A stretch of 19,419 bases of DNA from positions 1-19,419 of the forward strand of contig JAVESN010000026.1 in the NCBI GenBank assembly GCA_034006575.1, given 5' to 3'. The stretch is from Methanimicrococcus sp034006575 (GTDB lineage Archaea; Halobacteriota; Methanosarcinia; Methanosarcinales; Methanosarcinaceae). Below, piece after piece: positions 1 to 7,166 of this stretch (the stretch's first letter is position 1; each line of letters begins with the position of its first letter). The notes beneath the pieces are model-generated. The model was not told where the DNA came from. It did not search any database and saw nothing but the letters and a program-made list of their open reading frames with translations. Made by a program: the position numbers and the translations under genes.

Positions 1-309
1 AACGGAAAAGCGAAAGTCATTTCGGATGATTTGTGCGACGGGCTGGGCGCCTGTCTTTCGATTTGCCCGACGGGCGCGCTGACCATTGAAAAAAGAGAGG
101 CGCTGGAATTCAACGAAGAAAAAGCCAGGCTTCAAAAGAAGAAACAGGCGGAAGCCGAAAATGAAAGACGTGCGAAAAACGCGGCGCCCAGCAAAACCGT
201 TTGCTTTATGTGCAAAAAAGGAGATGATGAGCGTTATTTGATGCCGGTGAAAAAAGACGGAGAAGACTTATTGATTTGCACGAAATGTTTGCCGAGATTG
301 ATTCATTGA
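1..309 (+). CDS. 4Fe-4S ferredoxin-like protein, 5' end outside window
   Basis: The reading frame is open from base 1 (N-G-K-A-K-V-I-S-D-D-L-C...), so the gene starts upstream of the window and the TTG at 31 is not its start. What remains is the second half of a two-cluster ferredoxin domain. It contains CDGLGACLSICPTGAL followed by TIEKREA and F-x-E-E, which is typical of a family of small archaeal and clostridial electron carriers. In this motif the second Cys of the usual CxxCxxCxxxCP is Leu, so only three ligands are visible for this cluster. A Lys/Glu/Ala-rich helix follows, and then a C-terminal CxxC-x23-CxxC pair (CFMC and CTKC), which suggests a zinc ribbon-like tail. The probable role is cytoplasmic electron transfer; the partner is not visible. 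The family call is secure, the exact function is not. Confidence 0.85.
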   Translation, partial: NGKAKVISDDLCDGLGACLSICPTGALTIEKREALEFNEEKARLQKKKQAEAENERRAKNAAPSKTVCFMCKKGDDERYLMPVKKDGEDLLICTKCLPRLIH

Positions 310-326
310 TTAAAAAATAAAAAAAT

Positions 327-352
327 AAAAAAACGGTAAAAACCATTTTTTT
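327..352. terminator. Bidirectional A/T-flanked hairpin between convergent genes
   Basis: A run of A, then GGT-AAAA-ACC, then a run of T forms a short hairpin. The A and T runs pair with each other around one C/A mismatch. It lies between the + ferredoxin gene ending at 309 and the - gene ending at 351. Both strands present a T-rich 3' side, so it could terminate both transcripts. It overlaps the stop codon of the - strand gene. Confidence 0.5.
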
Positions 353-1742
353 ACAAAGGCGTGGCCATGATTTTAAAAACGTATGTTTTATCTTCTAATT
401 CAAATGTACCGCCGAGTCCGACAGATGCCCAGATTCCACCGCTGACACGGACTTGAATGTACTCCGAGTCAAAGATAATGTCACCGAGGTCCATTACGGC
501 GGACAAGCTGTCCGTCACCGGAACAATTTCTCCTTTGTAAGTCACATTGACCGTTTCCGCGCCGAAGTCAAAAGTCACTTTCGCGGATTTTAAAAGATAA
601 ACAGTGTAGACATCCCCGTTGGTCGCCGTAACCGTTAATGTCTTCTCCGTCGGATTGACTCCGCCCTTTTGGAGGTCAAATAAATCGGGATTCGGACCCA
701 TCGTAATTTCGGCGACGGTTCCGTTAAGAGCAATATTTGAAACGGCATCTTCGTTTTCTATGGAAGACGTGTTTAAACCTGTTTTTAAATCCAAGAAGAT
801 TTTTTTGTCCGCAAACTCGGATGCGGGGATATACATGAAGACTTCATGCTCTTCAATCATATTTTGATCCAAATACCAATTTCCTTCAAGGCCTTCGACG
901 GTTGCCGTGGCTTTTTGTTCAAAGGAGACTGAAATATTATAAATTTGATTCTCCGAATCAAAAAGATACTTGTAATCCTCTTGCGTCACAGCGACGGGAT
1001 TTTCGTTTAATTTCTTTAAAACGAAATCTGAGCGTACATAACCGGGTTGGGGATTAAATGAAAAAGCTGTGTCCCCGGCAGTCCAGTTAAACGTTTCGCT
1101 CCCCGTTACGGTGCGCGGCACTTCGGGAGAAGTAGGAGTATCCACCTGCATGGAGCCTTGAGCGCCCACGTCCGCTAAGAAATAAGCGCCGTTGAGAAAG
1201 CCGACTTTGTATTTAACTCCGCCCGCCGTGATGTGCAATTCCGGACCACTTTCAAGGATTACAGGAGGATTTAGAAAGCCGATCGTAACGGTTTTACCGT
1301 TTTTCGTTATGCTGTTCGGGTCAAATGCGTCCGTATCGTTAATAATTTCCACTTTCGAAACCGTGTCGGGCATGTTCAGTTCAAGAACGGCTCCGGGAAC
1401 GTTTTTTGACGGAATGAAAATGTATGAAGAATCATCCTCTTCGCCCGGATCATAAGAAAGCTTCAAAACCAAGGAGGGGTCGGGAATTTTCAAAACCGCG
1501 AAATGAGAAGATGTGGGCTTGCTTCCGCCGCTGCTGCCGCTGCCGCCGCCGCCCTCTGTCTTATTCACGAAAACAGTGTCGGGAAGGGGGGATGAGTTGG
1601 TATTATTTTGGGCTGTGTAGTTTATCTTGTCGGACGTATTGGTCGTCGTGTTGGACGTATTGGACGTATTGGTCGTCGTGTTGGTTGTCGCGTTGGTCGC
1701 GCTTTTGTTTGAATCATTGGTCCCGTTTTGATTTGAATCCAA
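351..1742 (-). CDS. Putative surface lipoprotein with T/N/S-rich linker and two related beta domains; start unresolved
   Basis: I do not recognise a named family. The TTG at 1742 that opens this span is the first conventional start codon, but the same frame continues upstream to 1829. That upstream part encodes LLFAVLGIVGSGC just before the TTG, which looks like a lipoprotein signal peptide ending in a lipobox Cys. No ATG, GTG or TTG lies in frame before the upstream stop at 1830-1832; only GTA (1793) or CTG (1781) are available. The true start is therefore lost, shifted or non-standard. After the Cys comes a linker of about 50 residues rich in Thr, Asn and Ser, then a Gly/Ser-rich hinge. Two regions of about 90 residues resemble each other (S-Y-I-F-I-P-S-K... 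and F-M-Y-I-P-A-S-E...; later ELHITAGGVKYKV and TLTVTATNGDVYTV), implying an internal duplication of a beta-rich domain. It is probably anchored outside the membrane. Confidence 0.6.
   Translation of the reverse strand: MDSNQNGTNDSNKSATNATTNTTTNTSNTSNTTTNTSDKINYTAQNNTNSSPLPDTVFVNKTEGGGGSGSSGGSKPTSSHFAVLKIPDPSLVLKLSYDPGEEDDSSYIFIPSKNVPGAVLELNMPDTVSKVEIINDTDAFDPNSITKNGKTVTIGFLNPPVILESGPELHITAGGVKYKVGFLNGAYFLADVGAQGSMQVDTPTSPEVPRTVTGSETFNWTAGDTAFSFNPQPGYVRSDFVLKKLNENPVAVTQEDYKYLFDSENQIYNISVSFEQKATATVEGLEGNWYLDQNMIEEHEVFMYIPASEFADKKIFLDLKTGLNTSSIENEDAVSNIALNGTVAEITMGPNPDLFDLQKGGVNPTEKTLTVTATNGDVYTVYLLKSAKVTFDFGAETVNVTYKGEIVPVTDSLSAVMDLGDIIFDSEYIQVRVSGGIWASVGLGGTFELEDKTYVFKIMATPL
1634..1693 (-). 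repeat. 30-bp tandem repeat encoding the Thr/Asn linker
   Basis: The 21 bases from 1634 and from 1664 are identical (they begin ACGTATTGGTCGTCGTG on the + strand), a period of 30 bp or ten codons, with 9-bp subrepeats. It encodes part of the Thr/Asn/Ser linker of the lipoprotein. In-frame copy number change would only lengthen or shorten the linker. Confidence 0.7.
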
Positions 1743-2038
1743 ACATCCGGACCCGACGATACCTAAGACGGCGAAAAGCAGATTCCTCTGTACTTCGGCG
1801 GTGTGATTCGAGAAGAAAACGGCTTTTTGTCATAAAAAAGCTTTTTCAAAAACGAACGCGTTTGAAATGACCTCCAAACATTTTCAATAGCGTCGAATGT
1901 ATTTATATGTTGCGAAAAATAAATAGGGGTATATCTAAACCGGAGAATAAGGGATGCGTTTTGTGAAAAACAAAATGAAATAAAAAAACAAAAAAATAAA
2001 AACAAAAATTAAAAAACAAAAAATAAAGGAATGAAAAA
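1743..2038 (-). promoter_or_regulatory. Intergenic region: PIN-ATPase 3' T-tract and lipoprotein promoter/leader
   Basis: On the - strand, the part next to the ATPase stop (about 1978-2036) is a long T-rich tract typical of archaeal termination. Further down, ACATATAAATACATT (1896-1910) is a plausible TATA box. GGAGGT (1871-1876) is a strong Shine-Dalgarno match, yet no start codon follows it at normal spacing. The region from 1743 to 1829 encodes the orphaned lipoprotein signal peptide. Nothing else gene-like is visible. Confidence 0.45.
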
Positions 2039-4123
2039 TCATTCCGGTTGTCGTGACAAGCGCGCTTCGATTAATTCTCCGTTTCGAAATCCGGTTTTGA
2101 TGCGCTCCACCAATTCGGAATCCAAGCGGAGCTTAATGTCGCCGCTTCGGCCGACGGTCGCGCTGAAGAAGGGGGTTTCGGAGATGAAAACATCCACGTC
2201 TTTTCCGGAGAATTCGGGGACGCGGAGGATGAAGTGTTTTTTGGTTTTCTCAAAAATCGGAACGACGTAATCGGGGTTGTTGCCGTGCGCGTCGGCGGCG
2301 TCGTCGTAGCGTTTGAAATTTTCCGGCCGGATGTCTTCTTTGAAGCTTTTTTTGTAGTCGTATTTTTCCGATCGCGGGAAGTAGTGGACGGGCATTTCCC
2401 GGACGTCGATTCGAAGGCCGGTGTCGGCTTCGATGCGGTTGATGGTTTCTCCGCCGCGGCCGATGATTTTCTTTTTGTCGGCGGCGCGGATTTTTAAGAC
2501 GGCGTTGATGTCGGAAATCATTTCGGCTTCAAAGGGACCGGAGATGTAGCGCTCGACTTCGTCGGAGAGGAGTTTTTCGGAGTCCTCCCAAAACGGTTTC
2601 CTTTCGGTGAAGGAGGAGACGTTTCCGGCGCCGACCGGCATGACGACGACTTGTTCGCCGTAGGTGTAAATTTCGTATTCGGTTTTGTTGGAAGAAATCT
2701 CCCGGACGACGATGACGGGTCTTGCGAGGTCTGCTTCCATCATTCCGTGAGGGACTTTGACGGTGAATTCCAGGGTGTAGACTTGGGAGATTTCTCCTTT
2801 GTCGATGAAAATGACGGTGTCCACCACTTGGGGGATGACGCCGAGCTCGATTCTCCCGATAAGCCTTTGGACGGCGTCAATGGCGCGCGTGGCGTGGACG
2901 ACGCCGATCATTCCGACGCCGGCAAGCCTCATGTCGGCGAAAAGCATGAAATCTTGGGTTTTTCGAACCTCGTCGTAGATGGTGTAATCGGGGCGGACGA
3001 GGAGGAGCAAATCGGCCGTGTTCTCCATTTTTCCTTCCAACGGCGCGTACTGCGTGATTTCGGGGGGGACTTGAAGGTCGCGGGGGGATTCCATGGTTTT
3101 AACGACGTTGCCGTTCTCAAGCAGAAACTTGGCGACCGCGGCGGAGAAGGTGGATTTTCCGGCGCCCGGGGCTCCGGCGATTAAAACGCCGCGCTGCTCT
3201 AAGATGCGCTCTTTGAGGATGTCGTTGGCTTTGTATTTCTCGAAATTGACGGACGCGATGGGGCGGACAATCGTGATTTCAAAGTCGTCGGAAAACGGGG
3301 GCTCCGTGATTGCGATTCTCATGTCTCGGATTTGAAGGAGGCTTGCGCCTTCTTTTTCGGCCTCGATGAAGGATTCGGAGTCGTTTTTCGCGAATTTGAA
3401 CAATTCGGATTTGACGGCGCGCAATTCCGGCTCGGTGCAAACGGTGTTTCGAATCGGGATGTACTTCATCTCCCCGACGGAGCCGCGCTTTGCCATCGGA
3501 AAGATATTCGCTTTGAGGTGGACCGACATGGTTTTTTCATCAAAAAAAGCCGAGACCGACAATTCGGAAGCGTCAGCCGCGCCGGCGTTTTTCGCGGGAA
3601 CGTAATCCACCCTAAGCCCCCGCGCCCTTCCGACCGCCGCCTGCACCTTGTCGGAGGTGACGAAAAGGCCGCCGGCGTCAAGCGCGGTTTGCCGGATGAG
3701 CGCGTCCACTTCCCCGAGTTTGGCGTCTTTGATCTGGTGAAGCGTCGGCCGCATTCCCTCGAATGTGAGGTGAAGCCGTCCGTCTTCGTCCATCCCCCTC
3801 AATTTCAAGATTTCCCGCAGCCCAAACGCCCCAATCTCTTTTTTTTGGTTGGTTTGGTTTTCCAACTCCGCCAAAACCGCTTCCGGAATAATCACCGTCA
3901 AAACGTCATTCCTTTCCGGCACGTACCGCCCGTTTGAAATCGACTCAGACAGCACCCCGAAAACGACCGCGCTCGTATCGGCGACCACGATATCGGCCGA
4001 AACTTTTTGAGCGGGATTGAAAGAGAACTCGGATTCAAATTCCAAAGAATCGGAAGAACCGGAAGAATCGGAAGAGTCGAAGGAACCGGAAGAATTTTTT
4101 TGTTGAGATTTAAATTGAACCAT
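2039..4123 (-). CDS. PINc/VapC-type ATPase with KH domain (archaeal PIN-PilT-like-KH fusion)
   Basis: This 694-residue protein matches the archaeal PIN domain plus type II/IV secretion-type ATPase plus KH family. The PIN domain spans about 45-175, with acidic residues at D49 (VVADTSAVV), E86, D140 and D158 (VTSDK). The ATPase has a Walker A GAPGAGKS at 317-324 and a Walker B-like region at TIYDEV (381-386). The KH domain has the GxxG loop GRGG at 555-558 within KKIIGRGGETINRIEADTG. The combination suggests an RNA-binding, ATP-driven ribonuclease or RNA-remodelling factor; its substrate is not established. The first 40 residues are an unusual Ser/Asp-rich extension encoded by 9-bp repeats. The ATG at 4123 is supported by a TATA box centred about 28 bp upstream, implying a leaderless mRNA. 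The gene appears monocistronic. Confidence 0.92.
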   Translation of the reverse strand: MVQFKSQQKNSSGSFDSSDSSGSSDSLEFESEFSFNPAQKVSADIVVADTSAVVFGVLSESISNGRYVPERNDVLTVIIPEAVLAELENQTNQKKEIGAFGLREILKLRGMDEDGRLHLTFEGMRPTLHQIKDAKLGEVDALIRQTALDAGGLFVTSDKVQAAVGRARGLRVDYVPAKNAGAADASELSVSAFFDEKTMSVHLKANIFPMAKRGSVGEMKYIPIRNTVCTEPELRAVKSELFKFAKNDSESFIEAEKEGASLLQIRDMRIAITEPPFSDDFEITIVRPIASVNFEKYKANDILKERILEQRGVLIAGAPGAGKSTFSAAVAKFLLENGNVVKTMESPRDLQVPPEITQYAPLEGKMENTADLLLLVRPDYTIYDEVRKTQDFMLFADMRLAGVGMIGVVHATRAIDAVQRLIGRIELGVIPQVVDTVIFIDKGEISQVYTLEFTVKVPHGMMEADLARPVIVVREISSNKTEYEIYTYGEQVVVMPVGAGNVSSFTERKPFWEDSEKLLSDEVERYISGPFEAEMISDINAVLKIRAADKKKIIGRGGETINRIEADTGLRIDVREMPVHYFPRSEKYDYKKSFKEDIRPENFKRYDDAADAHGNNPDYVVPIFEKTKKHFILRVPEFSGKDVDVFISETPFFSATVGRSGDIKLRLDSELVERIKTGFRNGELIEARLSRQPE
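4051..4095 (-). repeat. Five 9-bp tandem units in the 5' end of the PIN-ATPase gene
   Basis: Five near-identical 9-mers (TCGGAAGAA, CCGGAAGAA, TCGGAAGAG, TCGAAGGAA, CCGGAAGAA on the + strand) encode the Ser/Asp/Gly-rich stretch at about residues 10-24. The unit is a multiple of three, so slippage changes length without breaking frame. Confidence 0.8.
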
Positions 4124-4145
4124 AATAAGAGAATAGAATTTGGTT

Positions 4146-4156
4146 CTATAATAAAG
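4146..4156 (-). promoter_or_regulatory. TATA box of the PIN-ATPase gene
   Basis: CTTTATTATAG on the - strand is centred about 28 bp before the ATG at 4123. With the usual archaeal TATA-to-start distance, transcription would begin at or within a few bases of the ATG. Confidence 0.55.
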
Positions 4157-4181
4157 ATTTGAAACAAAAAAGAGATTTTAA

Positions 4182-4219
4182 AAAAAATAAGATAAAATGA
4201 AGCAAAATGCTTCATTTTA
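4182..4219 (-). terminator. Strong hairpin plus T-tract terminator of the surface-protein gene
   Basis: TAAAATGAAGC-AAAAT-GCTTCATTTTA (4193-4219) is a perfect 11-bp stem with a 5-nt loop. On the - strand it is followed directly by a T-rich run (4182-4192). It begins 5 bp after the stop of the repeat protein, so it looks like an intrinsic-type terminator. Confidence 0.75.
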
Positions 4220-4224
4220 AAAAT

Positions 4225-6423
4225 TTACGTTGTTGAATCTTGGAAGTATGCAACACCGGAGTTACTGAATATCAAATAGATCGGATTTGTCGGAGCTGCG
4301 CTGAGTGGGGCATCGAAATTAAATTCAGTCCCTGCCGCTACAACATTATTAAATTCCGCTAAATCGGCACTTGAAGATTCATACCAAGCTACCTTATCAA
4401 AGGTAAATGAAGACACAGAATCCGGATCCAATACAGGAGCACTGTCTTTAAGGTATTCATCACCACCAAGCAATATAGTAGCATATGTACCATCTACAAA
4501 ATCGGGAGTAAACTCGGCTGCTGTCAAACTTTCGTATGCACGTAATCCAACAGTGGAACTTCCGCTTCCGACAACGTAAACTCTATCACCCGGCGATAAT
4601 GTTGGAACAGGCTCTGCAACAGGTTCCCAGGGAGTTCCATTAACAACATTGCGAATAGCTATAATACCCGCACCAGTTTCATCGGACACATAAACGTCGC
4701 CTGTAATTCCGGAAAGGTCAGCGAGATAAGTATTGCTATTGTTCAAAACGAAGTCGGCTGTTGTTAAAGTCTCATCAACGCTTCCATAACTCAAATCTGT
4801 ATAAAGGGTCTCAAAAGGTGCCGTTGCCGGCCTTTCAATGACATAAACAAACGGATCTGTTGGAGCTGTTTCTGTTTCCGGAACCCATAGTGTACCATCC
4901 TTAGCGACAATACGAAGACCGGCTAAATCGTTGGAAACAGCACTTGGCATGGTGCGCACTTCATCATTTACATTGAAATATGAAAGACTTTTGATGTAAG
5001 TGTCGCTTCCGAAAAGAACGAAATCCGCATTTGTCAATGTTATGTCTGCAGCTCCCTTACCCAAACTCATATTAAGAGTTGTGAATGGTGCGGTTGCCGG
5101 ATTGTAAACAGCATAGATTGTGTCTGCCAAAGCATCGCCATTGCCGAGAGTTGTACCAGCTGTACGAACACTTGCAAGATCCGTCAAGTCGGAATAAACA
5201 CCGGCAGGAGAATCCGTAGCAAGAGATACAGGAGTATCGGTTGCGGAAATCAAATATTTGTCACCGCCGAACAAAACAAGAGTATTTGCGGCAATTGAAC
5301 CGTCCGTAGCACTTGTACCCAGACTCAATTTTTTGTTAATTGTAACATCGGTTGACGGTTGGTAAACAGCAAAGATTGTGTCTGCCAAAATATCGCCATT
5401 TCCAAGAGATGAACCACCAAGAGCTGCACGAACACTTGCAAGATCCGTCAAGTCGGAATAAACACCGGCAGGAGAATCCGTAGCAAGAGATACAGGAGTA
5501 TCGGTTGCGGAAATCAAATATTTGTCACCGCCGAACAAAACAAGAGTATTTGCGGCAATTGAACCGTCCGTAGCACTTGTACCCAGACTCAATTTTTTGT
5601 TAATTGTAACATCGGTTGACGGTTGGTAAACAGCAAAGATTGTGTCTGCCAAAATATCGCCATTTCCAAGAGATGAACCACCAAGAGCTGCACGAACACT
5701 TGCAAGATCCGTCAAGTCGGAATAAACACCGGCAGGAGAATCCGTAGCAAGAGATACAGGAGTATCGGTTGCGGAAATCAAATATTTGTCACCGCCGAAC
5801 AAAACAAGATCAGTTGCGTCAATTGAACCGTCCGTAGCACTTGTACCCTTACTCAATTGTTTGTTAATTGTAACATCCGCAGTCGGTTTGTAAACAGCGT
5901 AAAGTGTGTCTGCCAAAGCATCATCGATTGCAAGACCTGTAGTCGCAACAGCTGAGCGAACGCCGGCAAGAGAATTATCAACGGTGGTATAAACACCATA
6001 CGGGGAATCGCTTGTAATAGCTTCCCAAGTTGTCGTGCCGTCAATCAAATACTTATCATTTCCGAGCAAAACAAGATTCTCTTTATCAATCGTAGAAAAG
6101 CCGGTAGTACTGATGCCTTTATCAATTGTAACATCCGTGTCGGGTTTGTAAACACCGTAAATTTTTGAATCCACCGTAATAATGGAATTGCCGTCTAATT
6201 TGTTGGAAAGATCAAAAAGCGATCTCATGGTGCCGATGTCTGAAACGGTGATGGTGTCTGAATAATACCAATCAACGAAATTTGTGCCGGCAACCCCGGC
6301 TGCGGCCGCGTCGGGAATGTCCGTAACGTGAGCGTCGCCGCCGTAATAAACGGTTTGACCTGTTAAAGAATTATCAGTGCCGCTGCTGGTGAGCGTGTCA
6401 AATGCGACATCTCCACCGGCCAA
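4225..6423 (-). CDS. Longest surviving reading frame of the repeat surface protein
   Basis: This 732-codon frame begins at a TTG (6423) immediately after the internal TGA, and has no visible Shine-Dalgarno or promoter of its own. It lacks the membrane anchor encoded upstream and so would not be exported. It holds a second InlB-like domain (NFVDWYYS... IYGVYKP), then repeats of the type DVTINKKLS...LVLFGGDKYLI...GVYSDLTDLASVR...LADTIFAVY, which diverge toward the C terminus. Acidic residues, Thr and Ser are abundant and Cys is absent, which suits an extracellular archaeal protein. It is probably not translated on its own. Confidence 0.55.
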   Translation of the reverse strand: MAGGDVAFDTLTSSGTDNSLTGQTVYYGGDAHVTDIPDAAAAGVAGTNFVDWYYSDTITVSDIGTMRSLFDLSNKLDGNSIITVDSKIYGVYKPDTDVTIDKGISTTGFSTIDKENLVLLGNDKYLIDGTTTWEAITSDSPYGVYTTVDNSLAGVRSAVATTGLAIDDALADTLYAVYKPTADVTINKQLSKGTSATDGSIDATDLVLFGGDKYLISATDTPVSLATDSPAGVYSDLTDLASVRAALGGSSLGNGDILADTIFAVYQPSTDVTINKKLSLGTSATDGSIAANTLVLFGGDKYLISATDTPVSLATDSPAGVYSDLTDLASVRAALGGSSLGNGDILADTIFAVYQPSTDVTINKKLSLGTSATDGSIAANTLVLFGGDKYLISATDTPVSLATDSPAGVYSDLTDLASVRTAGTTLGNGDALADTIYAVYNPATAPFTTLNMSLGKGAADITLTNADFVLFGSDTYIKSLSYFNVNDEVRTMPSAVSNDLAGLRIVAKDGTLWVPETETAPTDPFVYVIERPATAPFETLYTDLSYGSVDETLTTADFVLNNSNTYLADLSGITGDVYVSDETGAGIIAIRNVVNGTPWEPVAEPVPTLSPGDRVYVVGSGSSTVGLRAYESLTAAEFTPDFVDGTYATILLGGDEYLKDSAPVLDPDSVSSFTFDKVAWYESSSADLAEFNNVVAAGTEFNFDAPLSAAPTNPIYLIFSNSGVAYFQDSTT
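5164..5809 (-). repeat. Perfect 264-bp tandem repeat (about 2.4 copies, 88 codons per unit)
   Basis: Bases 5164-5545 are identical to 5428-5809, a period of exactly 264 bp; whole units can be taken as 5171-5434 and 5435-5698. Identity holds at silent positions too, so the duplication is recent or is kept uniform by recombination. Flanking units of the same protein repeat have diverged. The exact multiple of three keeps the frame. Confidence 0.92.
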
Positions 6424-6453
6424 TTCAAAAACAGCGTAAAGAGTCGTATCTTC

Positions 6454-6963
6454 TCAAACCTGCTCGTTGTTGAAATCCCAGGGGGATTTTCCGGAGTAAG
6501 CGGTTTTAAAAGAGTTGTAATCGGCCAATTCGGCGGATGTGAAAGAATACCAGTCCACGAAATCAGCGTCCGGCATTGTCGGGTCGATGGTCGGTCTGAC
6601 AACGGTCCAACCGCTTTGATATGTGCCGCCGGAAGGCGCCGCGGACGCGGACGAGCCGCCGCTCATTTCCGTATTAAACGAAACCAAGTATTTCGTTTTA
6701 GAGCTGCCGCCGCTTCTCCTGACATTGCCCGAAGAAGTCGGTTTTTCCTCTTCCTCTTCTTCCTCGTCGCCGACGCCATCGTCGTCGCCGTCGCCGCTGC
6801 TTGTATCGTTGCCCGCGTCACCCGTACCGGACGGGGGGACGGTGCCGGAACCCGGAGACGAAGGGTCTCCGCCATCATTTAAATTAAGGGCGAGATAGAT
6901 ACCGCCGATTGCGACAATCGCGATGACCGCGACGATTGCAAGTTTAGCGGCTAAGCTCAGGCC
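6454..6963 (-). pseudogene. 5' fragment of the surface protein: anchor, acidic linker, first InlB-like domain
   Basis: The open frame runs from just after a TAA (6964-6966) to the TGA at 6454-6456. Its only conventional start is a TTG at 6687, inside the InlB-like domain, so the membrane anchor and linker (L-S-L-A-A-K..., then N-D-G-G-D-P-S-S-P..., then an E7 run) are not translatable from it. This supports a frame break near 6960 rather than a separate small gene. Confidence 0.6.
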
Positions 6964-7017
6964 TTAAGGGATTCAATAAAACCTGACATAAACAAACCTC
7001 ATCAAATTTATGAAGAC

Positions 7018-7037
7018 TCATATATTTCATATATTGG
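7018..7037 (-). promoter_or_regulatory. TATA-like element upstream of the surface-protein gene
   Basis: AATATATGAAATATATGAG on the - strand lies about 30-45 bp before the ATG at 6989. A weak GAGG (in GATGAGGTTTGTTTATG) follows. Its presence suggests that the ATG at 6989 is the original start. Confidence 0.4.
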
Positions 7038-7166
7038 CATAATTAATGCGAAATCGATTATAAAATTGTTTAGAAAGTAAAAACTGTCGTTGTCAAAAAC
7101 AATTGACAAACTTAATGAAAGAAATAACAATAGAGAGATATAAAGTTTACGTTATATAAAAAAAAA

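Larger units (their letters stand above)
4225..6989 (-). pseudogene. Repeat-rich InlB-like surface protein gene broken by a frameshift and an in-frame TGA
   Basis: The whole locus reads as one damaged gene. An ATG at 6989 opens M-S-G-F-I-E-S-L-K-A and then hits TGA at 6957-6959. The next frame continues without a start as L-S-L-A-A-K-L-A-I-V-A-V-I-A-I-V, a membrane anchor. One extra base near 6959-6962 would fuse the two. A Gly/Ser/Asp linker and a Glu run follow. Next is a Listeria/Bacteroides-type (InlB B-repeat, Flg_new-like) domain: YLVSFNT...ADFVDWYS...PWDFNNEQV, a TGA stop (6454-6456), then EDTTLYAVFE in the same frame. The stop thus splits a recognisable domain. Downstream is a second such domain and a series of repeats of about 85-88 residues ending in DTxYAVYxP. 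The intact product would be a membrane-anchored, cell-surface adhesin-like protein. It might be decayed, recoded, phase-variable or mis-sequenced. Confidence 0.7.

Noticed and set aside
1424..1870. Trp/Ser/Arg-rich + strand frame opposite the lipoprotein
   Set aside because: It is the antisense of the Thr/Asn repeat. Its composition is implausible and it has no start signals.
1763..2005. Small - strand frame upstream of the lipoprotein
   Set aside because: It begins in the T-rich tract after the PIN-ATPase gene and encodes Phe-rich low-complexity sequence. No ribosome site was seen.
2651..3184. Long + strand frames opposite the PIN ATPase
   Set aside because: They are shadow frames of a GC-rich, clearly coding - strand gene with Walker and KH motifs.
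5164..5809. CRISPR array
   Set aside because: The unit is 264 bp, continuous and coding, with no spacers. The 15-bp array at 19351 is also spacer-free.
6454..6456. TGA as a selenocysteine codon
   Set aside because: The residue aligns with a non-catalytic linker position of an InlB-like repeat, no SECIS-like hairpin was seen, and Methanosarcina-type methanogens are not known to use selenocysteine. Pyrrolysine uses TAG, not TGA.
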